A DNA stretch of 64,000 nt from assembly GCA_030407085.1 (NCBI GenBank), contig CM059584.1:100439001-100503000 (forward strand), read 5' to 3'. Shown in pieces: positions 48,630-59,649 of the stretch. Under the pieces are notes generated by a model. That model was given only the letters and a program-made list of their open reading frames with translations, ran no database searches and had not been told where the DNA came from. A program made the translations under genes and the position numbers. The stretch's first letter is position 1. Each line of letters begins with the position of its first letter. This DNA is from Trichopria drosophilae. Its lineage: Eukaryota > Arthropoda > Insecta > Hymenoptera > Diapriidae.

Positions 48630-50640
48630 GCCTAATGTTTGCGGATGTCAACTCGATTTTCTCTACTACTTTCGTTCAAGAACTCACCTGATGCTAAAAA
48701 TTTTGATATACTGTAAACAAACAAAAAATATGCAAATACACCATACATGCTCCGATAAATTAAAAAAGTAAACCATAAATTTTATATATTAGTGATAGCA
48801 TAAAATAAACTGACTTAATGTATATGAAATAATTCTAAAAATTACAATAGAAATCCTTTGTTCTACTGTTGTGCAAATAAAAAAAATATTCTCGAATTAA
48901 TAGCGGTAAGCATAAGCCAATTGCAACAGTTTATACTACAAGAGCGGGGGAATGAAACTCCAAAGTATAAAAGCATAGGTGGTCTTGATCTGCCTTTTGC
49001 TGCCTCATGAATTTAAGAGGGGTATGAGCTTCACATCGCGTGCAGCTCCTTTTTGTAAGTTTTTGCAATACCCTCAATTACCATATTGCGCGAAAGGTCT
49101 TTCCGTTTCTCCGCATTGCTGCATATTTCACTGTAAACGGTGATTGCTATCTTTACACTTCTACTTGTTTATTATCATTTATCTTTTATTGTGCATTCTA
49201 TCTCTTATACTCCACATTGTAGTTGAGGCTGTTGAGATTATTTTTTTATAATGAAATATCCAGTAAATATCCATTGTGAAATATGATCGACATAAATTAC
49301 AGAAATGTAAGAAATCAATTTTTTAATTTTGATATTGAATACGTTTTTAGTAAATTAATTCAAGGCATTAACTTCAAATAAATAAATTCTTTAATAATTC
49401 GGTTCAAATAAGTAATTTTTATTAATATATCTGGTGTCGAGTTGTGACACCCTTTTAAATGACAAGCAAACAAATAAACTTTTGTGGTATAAGGCGAGTA
49501 AAAAAAGTTTATTAAAATTAGTGTATTAGTCACAATTTACAACCAAAAATATTAGAATTAAAAAATGTTAAGTGTATAAATATTGTTCTGTTTGAATTTC
49601 TTTATATGGCGGTATTTTTTCAATTCGATTTTTCAAAGTCTGTTTCGAGCGTTTAACCGGTTCTTTTTCCTTGACACCCAAATGTATCATCAATATTTCT
49701 GTATATTTAGAATTGAATTACATTTTCAATTTTCTAAAAATACCTTCTGCCGAATTCGTCTTAAAATTGCTTAAAGTATGATTTATGAAAATGTTATAAA
49801 ACATTCACGAAAAAAATGTATTAAGGCCCCGATTAGGCCTTTAACGTTGTGGTTAAGCTTTAATCAGGACCTGAATAAATTTCTATTCGGATTCTCAAGG
49901 TTCAATATAGCATATGCCTTGATTAAATATGTAATATTATGTAATAGCATAATAAATAACTATTTTCAAAAAACATTATACGAATCATTCTATTGCGGTG
50001 TTTAACTACTATAACTCGATGGAAGTCTCTAATTTAATGCGTGCGTTTGTTCAACGATTCGTGTAACGTTTGTTTGTAACTTTAAATATTACACTTCAGT
50101 TGCTAAAACTAAAGTAATATTGCGATTTGATATTGGCAACATGTCCTTCAAAAAAAGGGACATAGAGAAATGTTAGCATTTTTGTAAAATGTGATTTTTT
50201 CTATTGTTTATCGTCCTAAGATTGTAATTAACAAGAAACCACAAGCTATTAGCATATTTGAATGTTGTTACAATATTATCAATTGAATCTTCACAATTTG
50301 TCAAATAAATGAATTTAAGAACTATTATTGTAATATACATTTTTGGTCTTATAAACTGTTGAACAAAAGGTTATTTCCTCTATATTTGAACCCGTAGAAT
50401 CTGAATTCGTAGTTCAAAAATTGTAAAAAGATGTCGATTTCTATTATACATTGTTCAAACAAATAAGAAAAAATGGGTTTCGATCCGCGTCCGGGCCAAG
50501 ATTTTGCTATTAATTTATGCAATTTCATGAAGGAATCAGAGGAATATTTTTTTTAATTTTCAAGCAGATATAAGAATAAGGACATCCCTTATTAGAACAA
50601 TGTAGATTTTTAAAAACTAAGTTTTCGTAATTATTATTTT
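48630..50640. other. AT-rich stretch, nothing supportable
   Basis: A TATAAAAG box near 48967 lies in a slightly GC-richer patch (48950-49050), but without further promoter evidence. No gene seen. Confidence 0.4.
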
Positions 50641-50644
50641 TGTG

Positions 50645-50735
50645 CGATTTGTAGAACACTTGGATGTGATCCCGGGATCGTTTGAACGAGGATCGAATGC
50701 CTAACTAACAATGCCATCTCTCGCTTATATTTTTG
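50645..50735 (-). repeat. Weak tRNA-like sequence (possible SINE head)
   Basis: On the minus strand TGGCATTGTTAGTTAGGCAT resembles a pol III A box and GATCCCGGGATCACATCC sits where a B box would be, but the B box departs from GGTTCGANTCC. Only a suggestion of a tRNA-derived element; no cloverleaf can be folded by eye. Confidence 0.25.
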
Positions 50736-50820
50736 AGTTGAAATAAAGAAAAAGATCATTCCGAAAGTCCTCATAAGAGGATATAATATATCAATTTTTT
50801 GTACTATTCAGAAGAATGAC

Positions 50821-50984
50821 ATTCTCAAAATGAAAATAATTTTCTATTTTTTAATTACTTAGACATTTCCAAAAGTTGTGATTTTAAATATGCATAATCT
50901 GTAAACATGTGTCTCATTTGATACACATACTTTTAGAAATATCTAAGTAATTAAAAAATAGAAAATGATTTTTATTTTGAGAAT
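50821..50984. mobile_element. 164-bp hairpin (MITE-like)
   Basis: ATTCTCAAAATGAAAATAAT…CTAATTTTTTAATTACTTAGA-type left arm and its inverse on the right pair over about 55 bp, with a loop of about 50. No clear target duplication. Non-coding. Confidence 0.6.
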
Positions 50985-51096
50985 TTCATACTTTTGGACA
51001 GTGCCAAAAATTGATTTTTTGATAAATCTCCATTCTCTAGATACTTGACTTGAAGTCGCAAGCGTTATCAATTTCAACGAAGAGTACTTGGTTTTT

Positions 51097-52273
51097 GAGA
51101 TATGGGCAAATCTCCAGAACCTTTCAATTTTGAAGTCGACATTTTTGAAAAATAAAGATTTAAGCGCACTTCTAATTTTTTGGTACCGTTGCTTGATACA
51201 TTCAGAAATAGATTTTTATTCACGAACAACGTTAACAGAGTGTCAGTGCCTGTTATATTAATATTAAATAGTACTAAAATGTACGATACGTTCTGAAACA
51301 AAAGAATCAAACAGTTGTAAAAATGCGAATAGCAATGTTGCAAAGTAAACTTTTATCTCTTTTCTTTGCATTTCTTAGCTCTTTCTTTTTTCGGATTTCT
51401 TCTCGTTTTCTTCGTACATTTAACCATTTTAGTTCCTTTAAACGATCCATTTCGCCGGTTAATATTTTGAACTTATAAGACGATCACAGTTGAGGTTGTA
51501 CATTTATCGATTTGAGGCAATGTTCATATAGAATGTCAAAATTCAGGATTGCGGTAGCAACAGTTACATTTGTAAATTTTTATAAATAAAAGTGTAAATA
51601 TAAACGTGGTTGAGCACAGTCACCTTGTCTTAATAACACATTTATATGTCTTTTGAAAAAGTTACTTTTCGAATTTTTTATTTTTTGAACGAAGCAGACT
51701 TGATTGTGGAGGCGACATTGGATTTGCTCGTAATTTCAGTATTATAAATTCGAAAAGATGAATGAAAAGCGATTCTAATTTTTATAGGCTTTCGTGCACA
51801 GATGCACTGAAATAATACTTTGCTGTGCGTTAAAAAGAAAATTGTTTTATTCTAATTTCATTGTGCGATTTACTTACCGTGGAGCATTTCGGATGAGACA
51901 AGAAAACTTGACTACATATTTTCGGTTATTACAACTCATTTACAATGAAGGGTATGTAATTAGCAAACATAATATTGAATTCTTCAAACCTTCATGAACA
52001 ATATATTTCAATTCGAAAGTAATGTAGTGTTGTTTATAAAAATAATGCTTACTAAACGGAAGAAAAATGTGGAAGTTACATGCGACGGAGGCGAAATTTT
52101 TTCATGCGTTGTAATGAGTTTCTATGATGGAACTTAATAGAAATATATGGATGATATACTTTAAGGATTACTGTGATATATATCATGCATTAAAAGTCAT
52201 ATTACTTTGTCTAAGTGATGATAAAATGCAAATAACACTAAATCTAAAGGTTCTGGAGATTTGCCCATATCTC
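51097..52273. mobile_element. 1.18-kb segment bounded by a perfect 28-bp inverted repeat
   Basis: The left boundary starts GAGATATGGGCAAATCTCCA and continues to 28 bp (51097-51124). The exact inverse is at 52246-52273. The interior is AT-rich with short frames only and no transposase. The boundary sequence is itself partly palindromic (GAGATATGGGCAAATCTC). The outer limit of the element may lie beyond the repeat; no target duplication is obvious. Confidence 0.5.
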
Positions 52274-52619
52274 CAAAAAAAAAACGATATTCTAAAATAA
52301 TAATTAAAAATTTTTTTATTATTAAGCTCCTACTGAATCGCCCATGAATTCCGTTTTTCTCGGCATTCTTCAGTGAATTTAAATATTACTCGGGTAGACA
52401 TGCTATGTATCGATTAATTGTTCTTAAAGTGTTTGCTTATTTTACTAAAGTTAACAGAGGGTATTTAAAGTTTATTCAGTAGTTTTAAATGAATCTACCA
52501 AAAAATAATTAATTTCTCCTGAAAATTGGTATTGCAATTTTTGTTAATTATTACACATTGACTATTAAATACATACCGGAGAACCGTTCAGTTTTAAATT
52601 AGCTCGAAATTGGGGGAGC

Positions 52620-53400
52620 GTAATGAAACGACTTAGATTAACTACGAAATTCTCCATTTACATCGTGCCACCAACTAATTTCTCGCGTCGTTTTCGCGAA
52701 CTAATTAACGAGTAAATATGCCAGTAATTAACGTAATATTTTATATTCTGAACTTTTTCACTTCATCATTCCGGAAGGCAAACGTCCTGCTCCGCGGAAC
52801 TGCTCGTCCAATGTCGAGTCATTTACAAGAACTTGATAAATACAGAGCTTTCCTCCTATTTATGCTCGAGGATAAATGAAGGAACGAGATATGCCGGAAT
52901 GAAATGGGAGTAACAAAGCGGATGCTCCAGAAGCTACAAAATGCATAAAGTAAGGATCGGTTTTTCCGTGAGTTAAGGAAAAAAGTGCTGTAAAGAACGG
53001 TCGGAAAAGGTTAATGAGAGAGAAGGAAGAAAGAGTCCGAAAAACACTATTCTCGGTAGCAATCCAATCGGGCGCGATACGTACTTGGAGGCGATCGACT
53101 TCGTCTCCTCCAATAATCATCCGGATTGCTCGCAGCAGCCAATAAATAGACAAGATTTAGCGACCCTCTCGAATCTACCGGGGTTCGCGAGTTCAACACG
53201 CATGGCTGCGTTCAATCGGCTTCCGCCGCCCGCCACGCCGCCATTCCGTCGACGCTGTATTTGGTGCGGAAAGATTACCTGGCTGGGTTCGTCTTTCGAA
53301 TTAACGCTCGCTTCGCCGTCTTTCGATTCAAAAAGGATGCCGATAAATGCTTCGGTAAAGCAGTCGAATGAAATGCGGAATTTTACCTATAGTTCTTAGA
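52620..53400. other. GC-rich islands, candidate conserved non-coding elements
   Basis: Two adjacent zones: 52620-52830, with CTAATTAACGAG and TAATTAACG homeodomain-type words beside CG-rich CTCGCGTCGTTTTCGCGA; and 53040-53400, GC-rich with overlapping frames on both strands (97-104 codons) but no recognisable domain. No repeat structure. The mixture of TAAT cores and CG-rich words in a gene desert next to a neural-type Ig exon suggests regulatory DNA. This is inference. Confidence 0.35.
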
Positions 53401-53852
53401 TCTTCACTGACGTCAACTGAATTACAAATCACTCCTAGCTATGATACCATTTTCAAATAGTCACGGAATTTCATACCTTTCCTATAGTAATCTTTGAAAA
53501 ATAATGAAATTCCACTTAGTTGCACATTAACCAATAAAATTTTATCGATATTAGGTCACGAAGAATAGCAAGTAGTATTAGCTGAACATGGTCAGCCGTG
53601 CTCGAGATTAAAGAAGAGCTCAACCTAAAGCTGAACGTTTATTACCTCTTTAGAGAAATTGAACGCCACGAAAACCTTAGAATTAATTTACTAAGTATAA
53701 TTATTGTTATGTCTTTGTAATGTAATGTCATGAAAATATCGGGAAAAGGATCAGCTCATTTTCAAAGCTGGCAGTAGTACAAATCCAAAATGGTCAGCCA
53801 TACTAACGAAATGTACTCTCTAAATTTCTTGGAGTATGAATTCACTATTTAA

Positions 53853-54748
53853 CCGGTTAACTGGTTCTGTACCATATATGTACAAAATAATGTAGATGCG
53901 GGTCGAAAAACCGACAAATCAAAAAGCCGAAAGGTCAAAAACCGTTATTTGTCAAAAAAATCATTTTTTGAACTGTCGATTTTCTGACTGTCGGTTTTTC
54001 GACCTGTCGGCTTTTTGATTTGTCGGCTTTTCGACCTGCACCCAAAAACGTGACGTAACTGGTACTGTATCCCATATGTACACATTTGAATAACTTTTGA
54101 AGATTTCAAACGATTTGAACCAAAATTGATATACAACCGTTTTTTGGCATGCTCTATCTGAATAATTGGTTGTTTTTTTTTGAAATTTTGAATCCTAACC
54201 TGAAAAAGACAACCTTTTATAAAGCATAAATTTCGACACTGAGGTTTTCGGGATTGCGAATTTATTGTCCGTTTCCCATAATTTGTGACATAAAATAACG
54301 AATATAGTACACTAGAACCTCGATTTAAAGACCTAAATCGAGAATGACGACACAACGTCATCTCATTGGCGCAAGGTACCAGAACCCCTAAATCTAAGTT
54401 TCTCAAAAAAAATGAAAATTTGACAGTTTACCCTTATTTTTTCATTTCTTTCCAGCACTTCAACCTCTATTTTTCATCCCTTTAGAATGTTATAAAAGAG
54501 AAACAAAACTTGGAAATGGAATCAGCTGTATCAAAACTTCTAGATCAAAGTTTCTGGAAAAAATAAAAATTTCACCCTCAACCCTTATTTCTTTACTTCT
54601 TTAGAATGTTGCAAAATAAATACTGAGCTTGGAAATGGAATCATGAGCACAAAAATCGTCATAGAAATAGATTTCACGTATTTTAGTGGATGATTCGCTT
54701 CTACCAGAATTTGCACGAAAAGTGGAAAATGCTGCACCAGTTAACCGG
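53853..54748. mobile_element. 896-bp element with CCGGTTAACTGGT ends and exact TTAA duplication
   Basis: The left end CCGGTTAACTGGT and the right end ACCAGTTAACCGG are a perfect 13-bp inverted repeat, each directly flanked by TTAA (53849-52, 54749-52). Inside are the GGGTGC hairpin at 53896-54043 and, from about 54388, two direct units of about 150 bp sharing AAGTTTCT, ACCCTTATT, TTTAGAATGTT and TTGGAAATGGAATCA. No transposase. The TTAA target suggests mobilisation by a piggyBac-type enzyme, though the ends differ from the 2175/47853 pair. Confidence 0.72.
53896..54043. mobile_element. 148-bp GGGTGC-type hairpin, nested in the TTAA element
   Basis: The left arm TGCGGGTCGAAAAACCGACA…AATCAAAAAGCCGAAAGGTC pairs with the right arm ending CGACCTGCACCC. 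It nearly equals the inner hairpin at 9737-9921. It is flanked by a diverged 30-bp direct repeat (TAACTGGTTCTGTACCATAT at 53858, TAACTGGTACTGTATCCCAT at 54057), perhaps an unusually long target duplication or an older tandem. Confidence 0.7.
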
Positions 54749-54768
54749 TTAATTAGAGAAAACATAGC

Positions 54769-54912
54769 AACTCTCATGAAAGAGTGAATATTTAACTCTT
54801 TAAGATTGGAAATTCACTACACTACGACTCGGAGAGAAAGAGTGAATTTTCACTCTTGTTGAATTGAAATTTCACTCTTAAAGAGTTGAATATTCACTCT
54901 TTCACGAGAGTT
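54769..54912. mobile_element. 144-bp MITE with AACTCTC ends and AAAGAGTGAA repeats
   Basis: Ends AACTCTCATGAAAGAGTGAA and inverse TTCACTCTTTCACGAGAGTT bound a hairpin whose arms contain several GAGTGAA/TTCACTC words. Located 17 bp beyond the end of the TTAA element. No target duplication can be fixed. Confidence 0.6.
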
Positions 54913-55440
54913 ACAAGAAACTCCAGAAACAGCTTGCACTTCCAGAAAAAATATGTTTATTAAAATATCCTAAGAGCTCTTATTATCATACACTGGTTTC
55001 TAAGTTTCTATGAAAAGAGAGAAAGAGCAGAGAACAGGAAGAATGCAAATCTTAATCAGAACTTACTTTTTATATTTTTGAGATGCGATGATTCTTAGTT
55101 CATCATTTAAGTAAACAGTTACAGATTTTGGGCAATTAACTCTCTTAGTAACATTGATAGAGATGGGGCTTTTTTATCCTAGTGAGAAATGATTTCTACT
55201 TTTATGAATTAGGTACTTTGATATTGATATAAAAACTATTTATGCATTAAGAAATATTTTCATCCGAAACCTAGTATTTCATAAGTTGTAATAAAGGTAC
55301 GTCTAAATTAATTCGATTATAAGTACATTTTAGTTTCATTTTATATAATGAAGAAATTGAAAACGTCGAAATGGGAAGAGAAGTTGAATTCAAAGTAGTA
55401 TATTTTAATTTTCTACAAAAAATCGACAAAAATTTCAAAT

Positions 55441-55590
55441 CCCAGATAGCACTCTTTATTCCATTCATATTCCTTTGGAACATTCGGAATATTCCTAAAA
55501 AATATTCCATTCATATAACGAGAACTGCGAAATGTCCAACGTTTAGAACATTCCTGTGGAATATTACAAAAACGTTAAAATAAACTAAGA
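55441..55590 (+). repeat. One-sided fragment of the AATAGCAC / GGAATATTCC family
   Basis: It starts CCCAGATAGCACTCTTTATTCC and continues with GGAATATTCC, AATGTCCAACGTTTAGAAC and similar words shared with 25618-26112. The opposite end is not found, so it is truncated. Confidence 0.5.
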
Positions 55591-55640
55591 ATTTATCGAT
55601 TTTGGGTTCCTTTAAAATTAAATAAATTAAACAAAAATAT

Positions 55641-55712
55641 ATCTCGAGTGGGACTCGAACATATGCCGTTGCATAGAAACCCATGCTCAAAACCCACTCA
55701 GCCACATAGCCT
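55641..55712 (-). tRNA. tRNA-like pseudogene or SINE head
   Basis: The minus strand reads TGGCTGAGTGGG (A-box consensus) and, 35 bases later, TGTTCGAGTCCC (B-box consensus) with the right spacing for a tRNA. The acceptor stem does not pair (GGCTATG against a CTCGAGA end) and the T stem is imperfect, so a functional tRNA is unlikely. It is probably a tRNA-derived repeat or decayed tRNA; no diagnostic SINE tail is visible. Confidence 0.45.
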
Positions 55713-55749
55713 ATTGAAATAATTTGCAATCATAAGCAAATAACTTACC

Positions 55750-57218
55750 TTGATTCAATAAAAAAAAATTCATGTCTATAAAGTGTTTTAACGAATTAGG
55801 CGTTTTAATATGCATAACAAATAGAAGCGCTATAAAACTTGAGAAAATGTTCTAATTAATTGACAAGAAGTGAGGTTGGAAAATCGGCGGACATGTTCGT
55901 GATATTCTAATATTCTAACCTCACTCGTTGACAATAGATAGCAAAGTTTAACAGCTTCTATTCTCTTTTACATAACCGAAAAGTACATAAACAATCCAGT
56001 TTTACGAAGAAGTTAAATTGTACTATTTATAATTAATTAAAAGTTAACGAAATTTAAGAACATTTCTAACGTGAACCTAGTCATAAACCCGTTTCAGTAG
56101 CAGAGATTAACCTGACAGAAAAAGACGTAGTCTCCTTTATAGAGAAAATGGTCGGTGAGGTTAGGTATAGAAAACTCGGTCTTCCGTTGTCTGTTGCACG
56201 TTGCAATAAAATGGTACGACCGATCACACGAGTAACCAATTCGATCGTGGGATTTTGTATCTTGTTTTTCGGTTATTGCAAACTAGGCACGCGAAGCTTA
56301 CGTATAGGATAAAGCGATGAAACCTGCACGCCGCACCGTTTTTACGCCATTCAAAGTCTGGGGATAGTAGAGATAATTGATTTCCCTTTGCCATTCAAGT
56401 TCATTCTTGCGAACGGGCCTTTGAAAATGTCGTCAAGCGTCCGGTGTTCGATGCAGGTGCTAAATAAAGTTATAGTCCCTAACACGAAGCAACAAAACGC
56501 CTCTTGTCTTTTGAAACTCTTTAATTAACTTGCCGTACGCTCCTGTTCCTTATGAAAGGGAATTTGAAGCCTTCGGTCTTGTCTCTCCGCTTCCGCTCGT
56601 CGATTTCCCTCCCTAAAATGAAAGTGTGCCCTCTATTCAATTAAACGACTTCTCAAGTAGTGAAAATCATTGTACAAGTGCAAGAGACGTTCCATTTTTA
56701 AAATATGTAGATGATACTTCACAATTTAGTTTAATTGAATCGAGCTACTGTACGAGGAGCGCTCTGGAAATGGAGCACATTGAAGGAAAAGGTTCCTTTG
56801 AATCGTCATTCGGTTAAAAATTTGAAGTGGAGTTAATAGCTAATTATTTTGTCTCGGCTATGCTGACGAAGTAATTTCATGAACTTAATTTCATCAGGGT
56901 TTGTGAAGTGAAGAAGAAAATAATGAAAAGTTTTATTGAATACAAAATATTTTAAATTAACCTATATTTTCAAATTTTCTCTGAGAAACATCTTAAACCC
57001 TCTATAGTAATTTTGTAAATGAGTATAATTTTGTCACATTATGTACGATTACGTCCTCTTTGAATTCCGTTTTTACTACATTTCTACAGATATACCAAGA
57101 TGCATTTTTATATACATAGAAATCCAGGTATTTTCATTAATTTGAATAAATCCTTGCACCACGATAACCCAATATTATACAGAAATAATAAAATCCACTT
57201 TAGTTACCAGTTAGAAAT
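55750..57218. other. Mixed stretch with a GC-richer island at about 56140-56620
   Basis: The island has CG-containing words, TAATTGATTT and TTTAATTAACTT homeodomain-type sites, and no recognisable domain in any frame. It resembles the 52620-53400 islands in character. The rest is AT-rich. Confidence 0.35.
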
Positions 57219-57220
57219 TA

Positions 57221-57328
57221 CCCTAATAGCACCAAACCTTGCAGTAGGGTTAAATAAGCTTGACTTAAGGTTGATAAACTTACTGTAACCTTAATTAACA
57301 TCCTCATAAGGTTCGGGTGCTGTTAGGG
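57221..57328. mobile_element. 108-bp MITE, CCCTAATAGCACC ends, TA target
   Basis: Left CCCTAATAGCACCAAACCTT and right AAGGTTCGGGTGCTGTTAGGG are inverted, flanked by TA (57219-20 and 57329-30). It is the intact small member of the family that includes 25618-26112 and 55441-55590. Confidence 0.75.
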
Positions 57329-57479
57329 TATCAACATACACTTGTGTAAATATACATTTATATAAATGTATTAAAGAAAGTAGCTTGAATTATGACAAGA
57401 TATATGATCTGCAGATCATTTCAATTCTTTCAGATCTTATAAGGTAATTTTGAAATATACTAAATCCTTAGACGAATCC

Positions 57480-58235
57480 TAAACGAGTGAACCTATATGA
57501 TGATTCTAAGGGGATTGAACCAACTTTTAGATTGAACACCATATTCACATCAGCACTATGTTTTTTATATCTGTTTCGTTATACAAATGATAACCTGCAT
57601 TATCTATTTATCAACATTTTGTTTCGTCTAATCAAATTTATTCTGCAAAATTGGAAGAACGACAGTGACAATTGCAAACGTTTTCTACTTCAAAATACAT
57701 TTTCCCATATTTGGTTAATACGTTCAGAAAAAAAACATCAAGCAGCGCTAAATGCTTAAACTTGACATTAATTTTAATAAATCCTAACTTTATGTACATT
57801 TTTGTTTTCATTTATTATTATTGCCTTAATTTTTTTATTACTGCCCAAACTAGAAAGGAAAATCTTTCTGCAATTATTCGCTGTGATATAACTTTTAATC
57901 ATTTTAGAAATATTTTAAAATATACGTAAATATGAATTGCAACTGCATGAAAGTAAAATATTTACCGATATCAAGGTTGCAGTTCAGAGGTCAATCGATA
58001 TCAGTTACATCAGATGACTCAGAAGACATTCAACGTGTTATCGACAGATTCGTATTCTTTCTTTTTGGTACGTCAATAAGAGACAATCGTTATGTCTTTA
58101 ATACTTATCAGCAAACTAAAGGCTTCAGCAACAGTGGAAATGTATATTGCACAATTATAACTAAAAATATATTTCTACGAGAAAAATGTATTAGAACGTC
58201 GAGATACTGTTCTAATACTTCATATTCATAAATGC
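57480..58235 (+). other. Unrecognised open frames, probably non-coding
   Basis: Three plus-strand frames of 85-99 codons overlap or follow each other (57487-57759, 57672-57929, 57932-58231). The last contains SISVTSDDSEDIQRVIDRFV, which looks more protein-like than its AT-rich surroundings, but no domain was recognised and no splice structure links the pieces. Confidence 0.2.
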
Positions 58236-58919
58236 TATTAATCACTTTATAATTTGCTCTTACTACTGGCGTTTAAAAGATTGAGTATACATGAGTGTGG
58301 GTAATTCCACAAAACTTTAAAATTAAAAAAAAATTTTAAAAATGAGTTTACTCTCACAAGCTTTGGTGGACACTTTTGGTTAGTATTCAAGATGATTATT
58401 TAATAGCCGTTAATCTATAAAGATGACTATTGGAAAGAAAAGAAAAATCGTGTAGTCGAAATACTTATTGCACAGACTAGAGATTTCTAAAAACAAATGC
58501 TTTTAGCCAAATTGAGTCGTCAAAGTAAAAGTTAACTACACTTCACCTGAAAAGACAAGTTATAAATTTAATTTGTTTTCTTTACACATACACCATACCA
58601 AATTGTCGCAAGTACGAAACTAATTTTTAAAATAATACGATGAAAAATCCATATGTTTCTATTTTTTATTTTCTATTTTAAGTTATGTTGCTTACGTGTT
58701 TTATAAGGTTATCACAAAAATATCTTCACTTTAAAGTTTCTGAATTATCACAAAATATTATTTATATTTTTATGAAAATTTGAAGTAGATATTTTGTCGT
58801 CTGATCATTTGCAGTAGTTATTTTCAATGTTATTACAGTATTTCTATATTATATTTTTTGTATATATTTTTTGTGTAATCGCCGTATTTTAATTTTGAAG
58901 ATTCTGGGTCAATTGTCAA

Positions 58920-59640
58920 TTACTTATGATTTCTAGTTAAATATCCATGTTAAAGTCGGGCTTTTTATTTTATTTTTATGGAAAGGTACATTTTCTATGT
59001 ATCTTTATTTGCCCATGTCTTTGTCGGATTTGTTGGAATTTCAATCCAGGTGGAAAAATCGTTTTGTGGACTTTTGCAAGAGTGGATTGTGATTTTACTC
59101 TTTCCTGATTTTGCATATCTTCGGTTGAAAATTGTAAATACCAAATGCAATTATTCCAAGAAATGTGTCATATATTTTAAAATTTGTGAAATTTTCGTAT
59201 AACAGAATATATTTGAAATTGATTCGGCTCGAACGGAACAAAAATGTGTAACTTTTCAGATATAAATGAGTAAACTTATATGTTTTATACTCGATCAGTT
59301 CCACATTTTGGTCTATTTTGAACCGAATCATGTCCAATTAGATTCTGTCGTTTGAAACAACCTAAGCTGAATCTGAATAGACTTCCATTTGAAAGTGATG
59401 TTATTCTGATCGACATCTGATATAATTGGAATCCACACAATAGCATTGCAATTATGGGTATATAAAAACAGATGAAAAACGGATCCTATATGCATCTACC
59501 AATAAGAGAAGTTGATTTGAATGTAAATTTGAATAATTACCGAGCAATTTCACAACGTAAAATGTTTTAAAAAATCGATCTTATTTTGATGATTTTTTCA
59601 TCGCCTTGCGCCAAATTTGATTTACTTGGTTACTGACATT
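58920..59640 (+). repeat. Dispersed repeat, copy 2 (partner at 29530-30260)
   Basis: Same order and orientation of blocks as 29530-30260, including TGTTGGAATTTCAATCCAG, ATGTCCAATTAGAT, GAAACAACCTAAGCTGAATC and ATTCTGATCGACATCTGATA. The boundaries are approximate and no TIR or poly(A) tail is evident. Unknown family. Confidence 0.6.
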
Positions 59641-59649
59641 GCGGCAAAA

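Noticed and set aside
48960..48975. TATAAAAG as a core promoter
   Set aside because: A single TATA-like word in AT-rich DNA with no transcript or coding sequence downstream.
50460..50500. B-box-like GGTTTCGATCC as a tRNA gene
   Set aside because: No A box at the right distance upstream and no cloverleaf.
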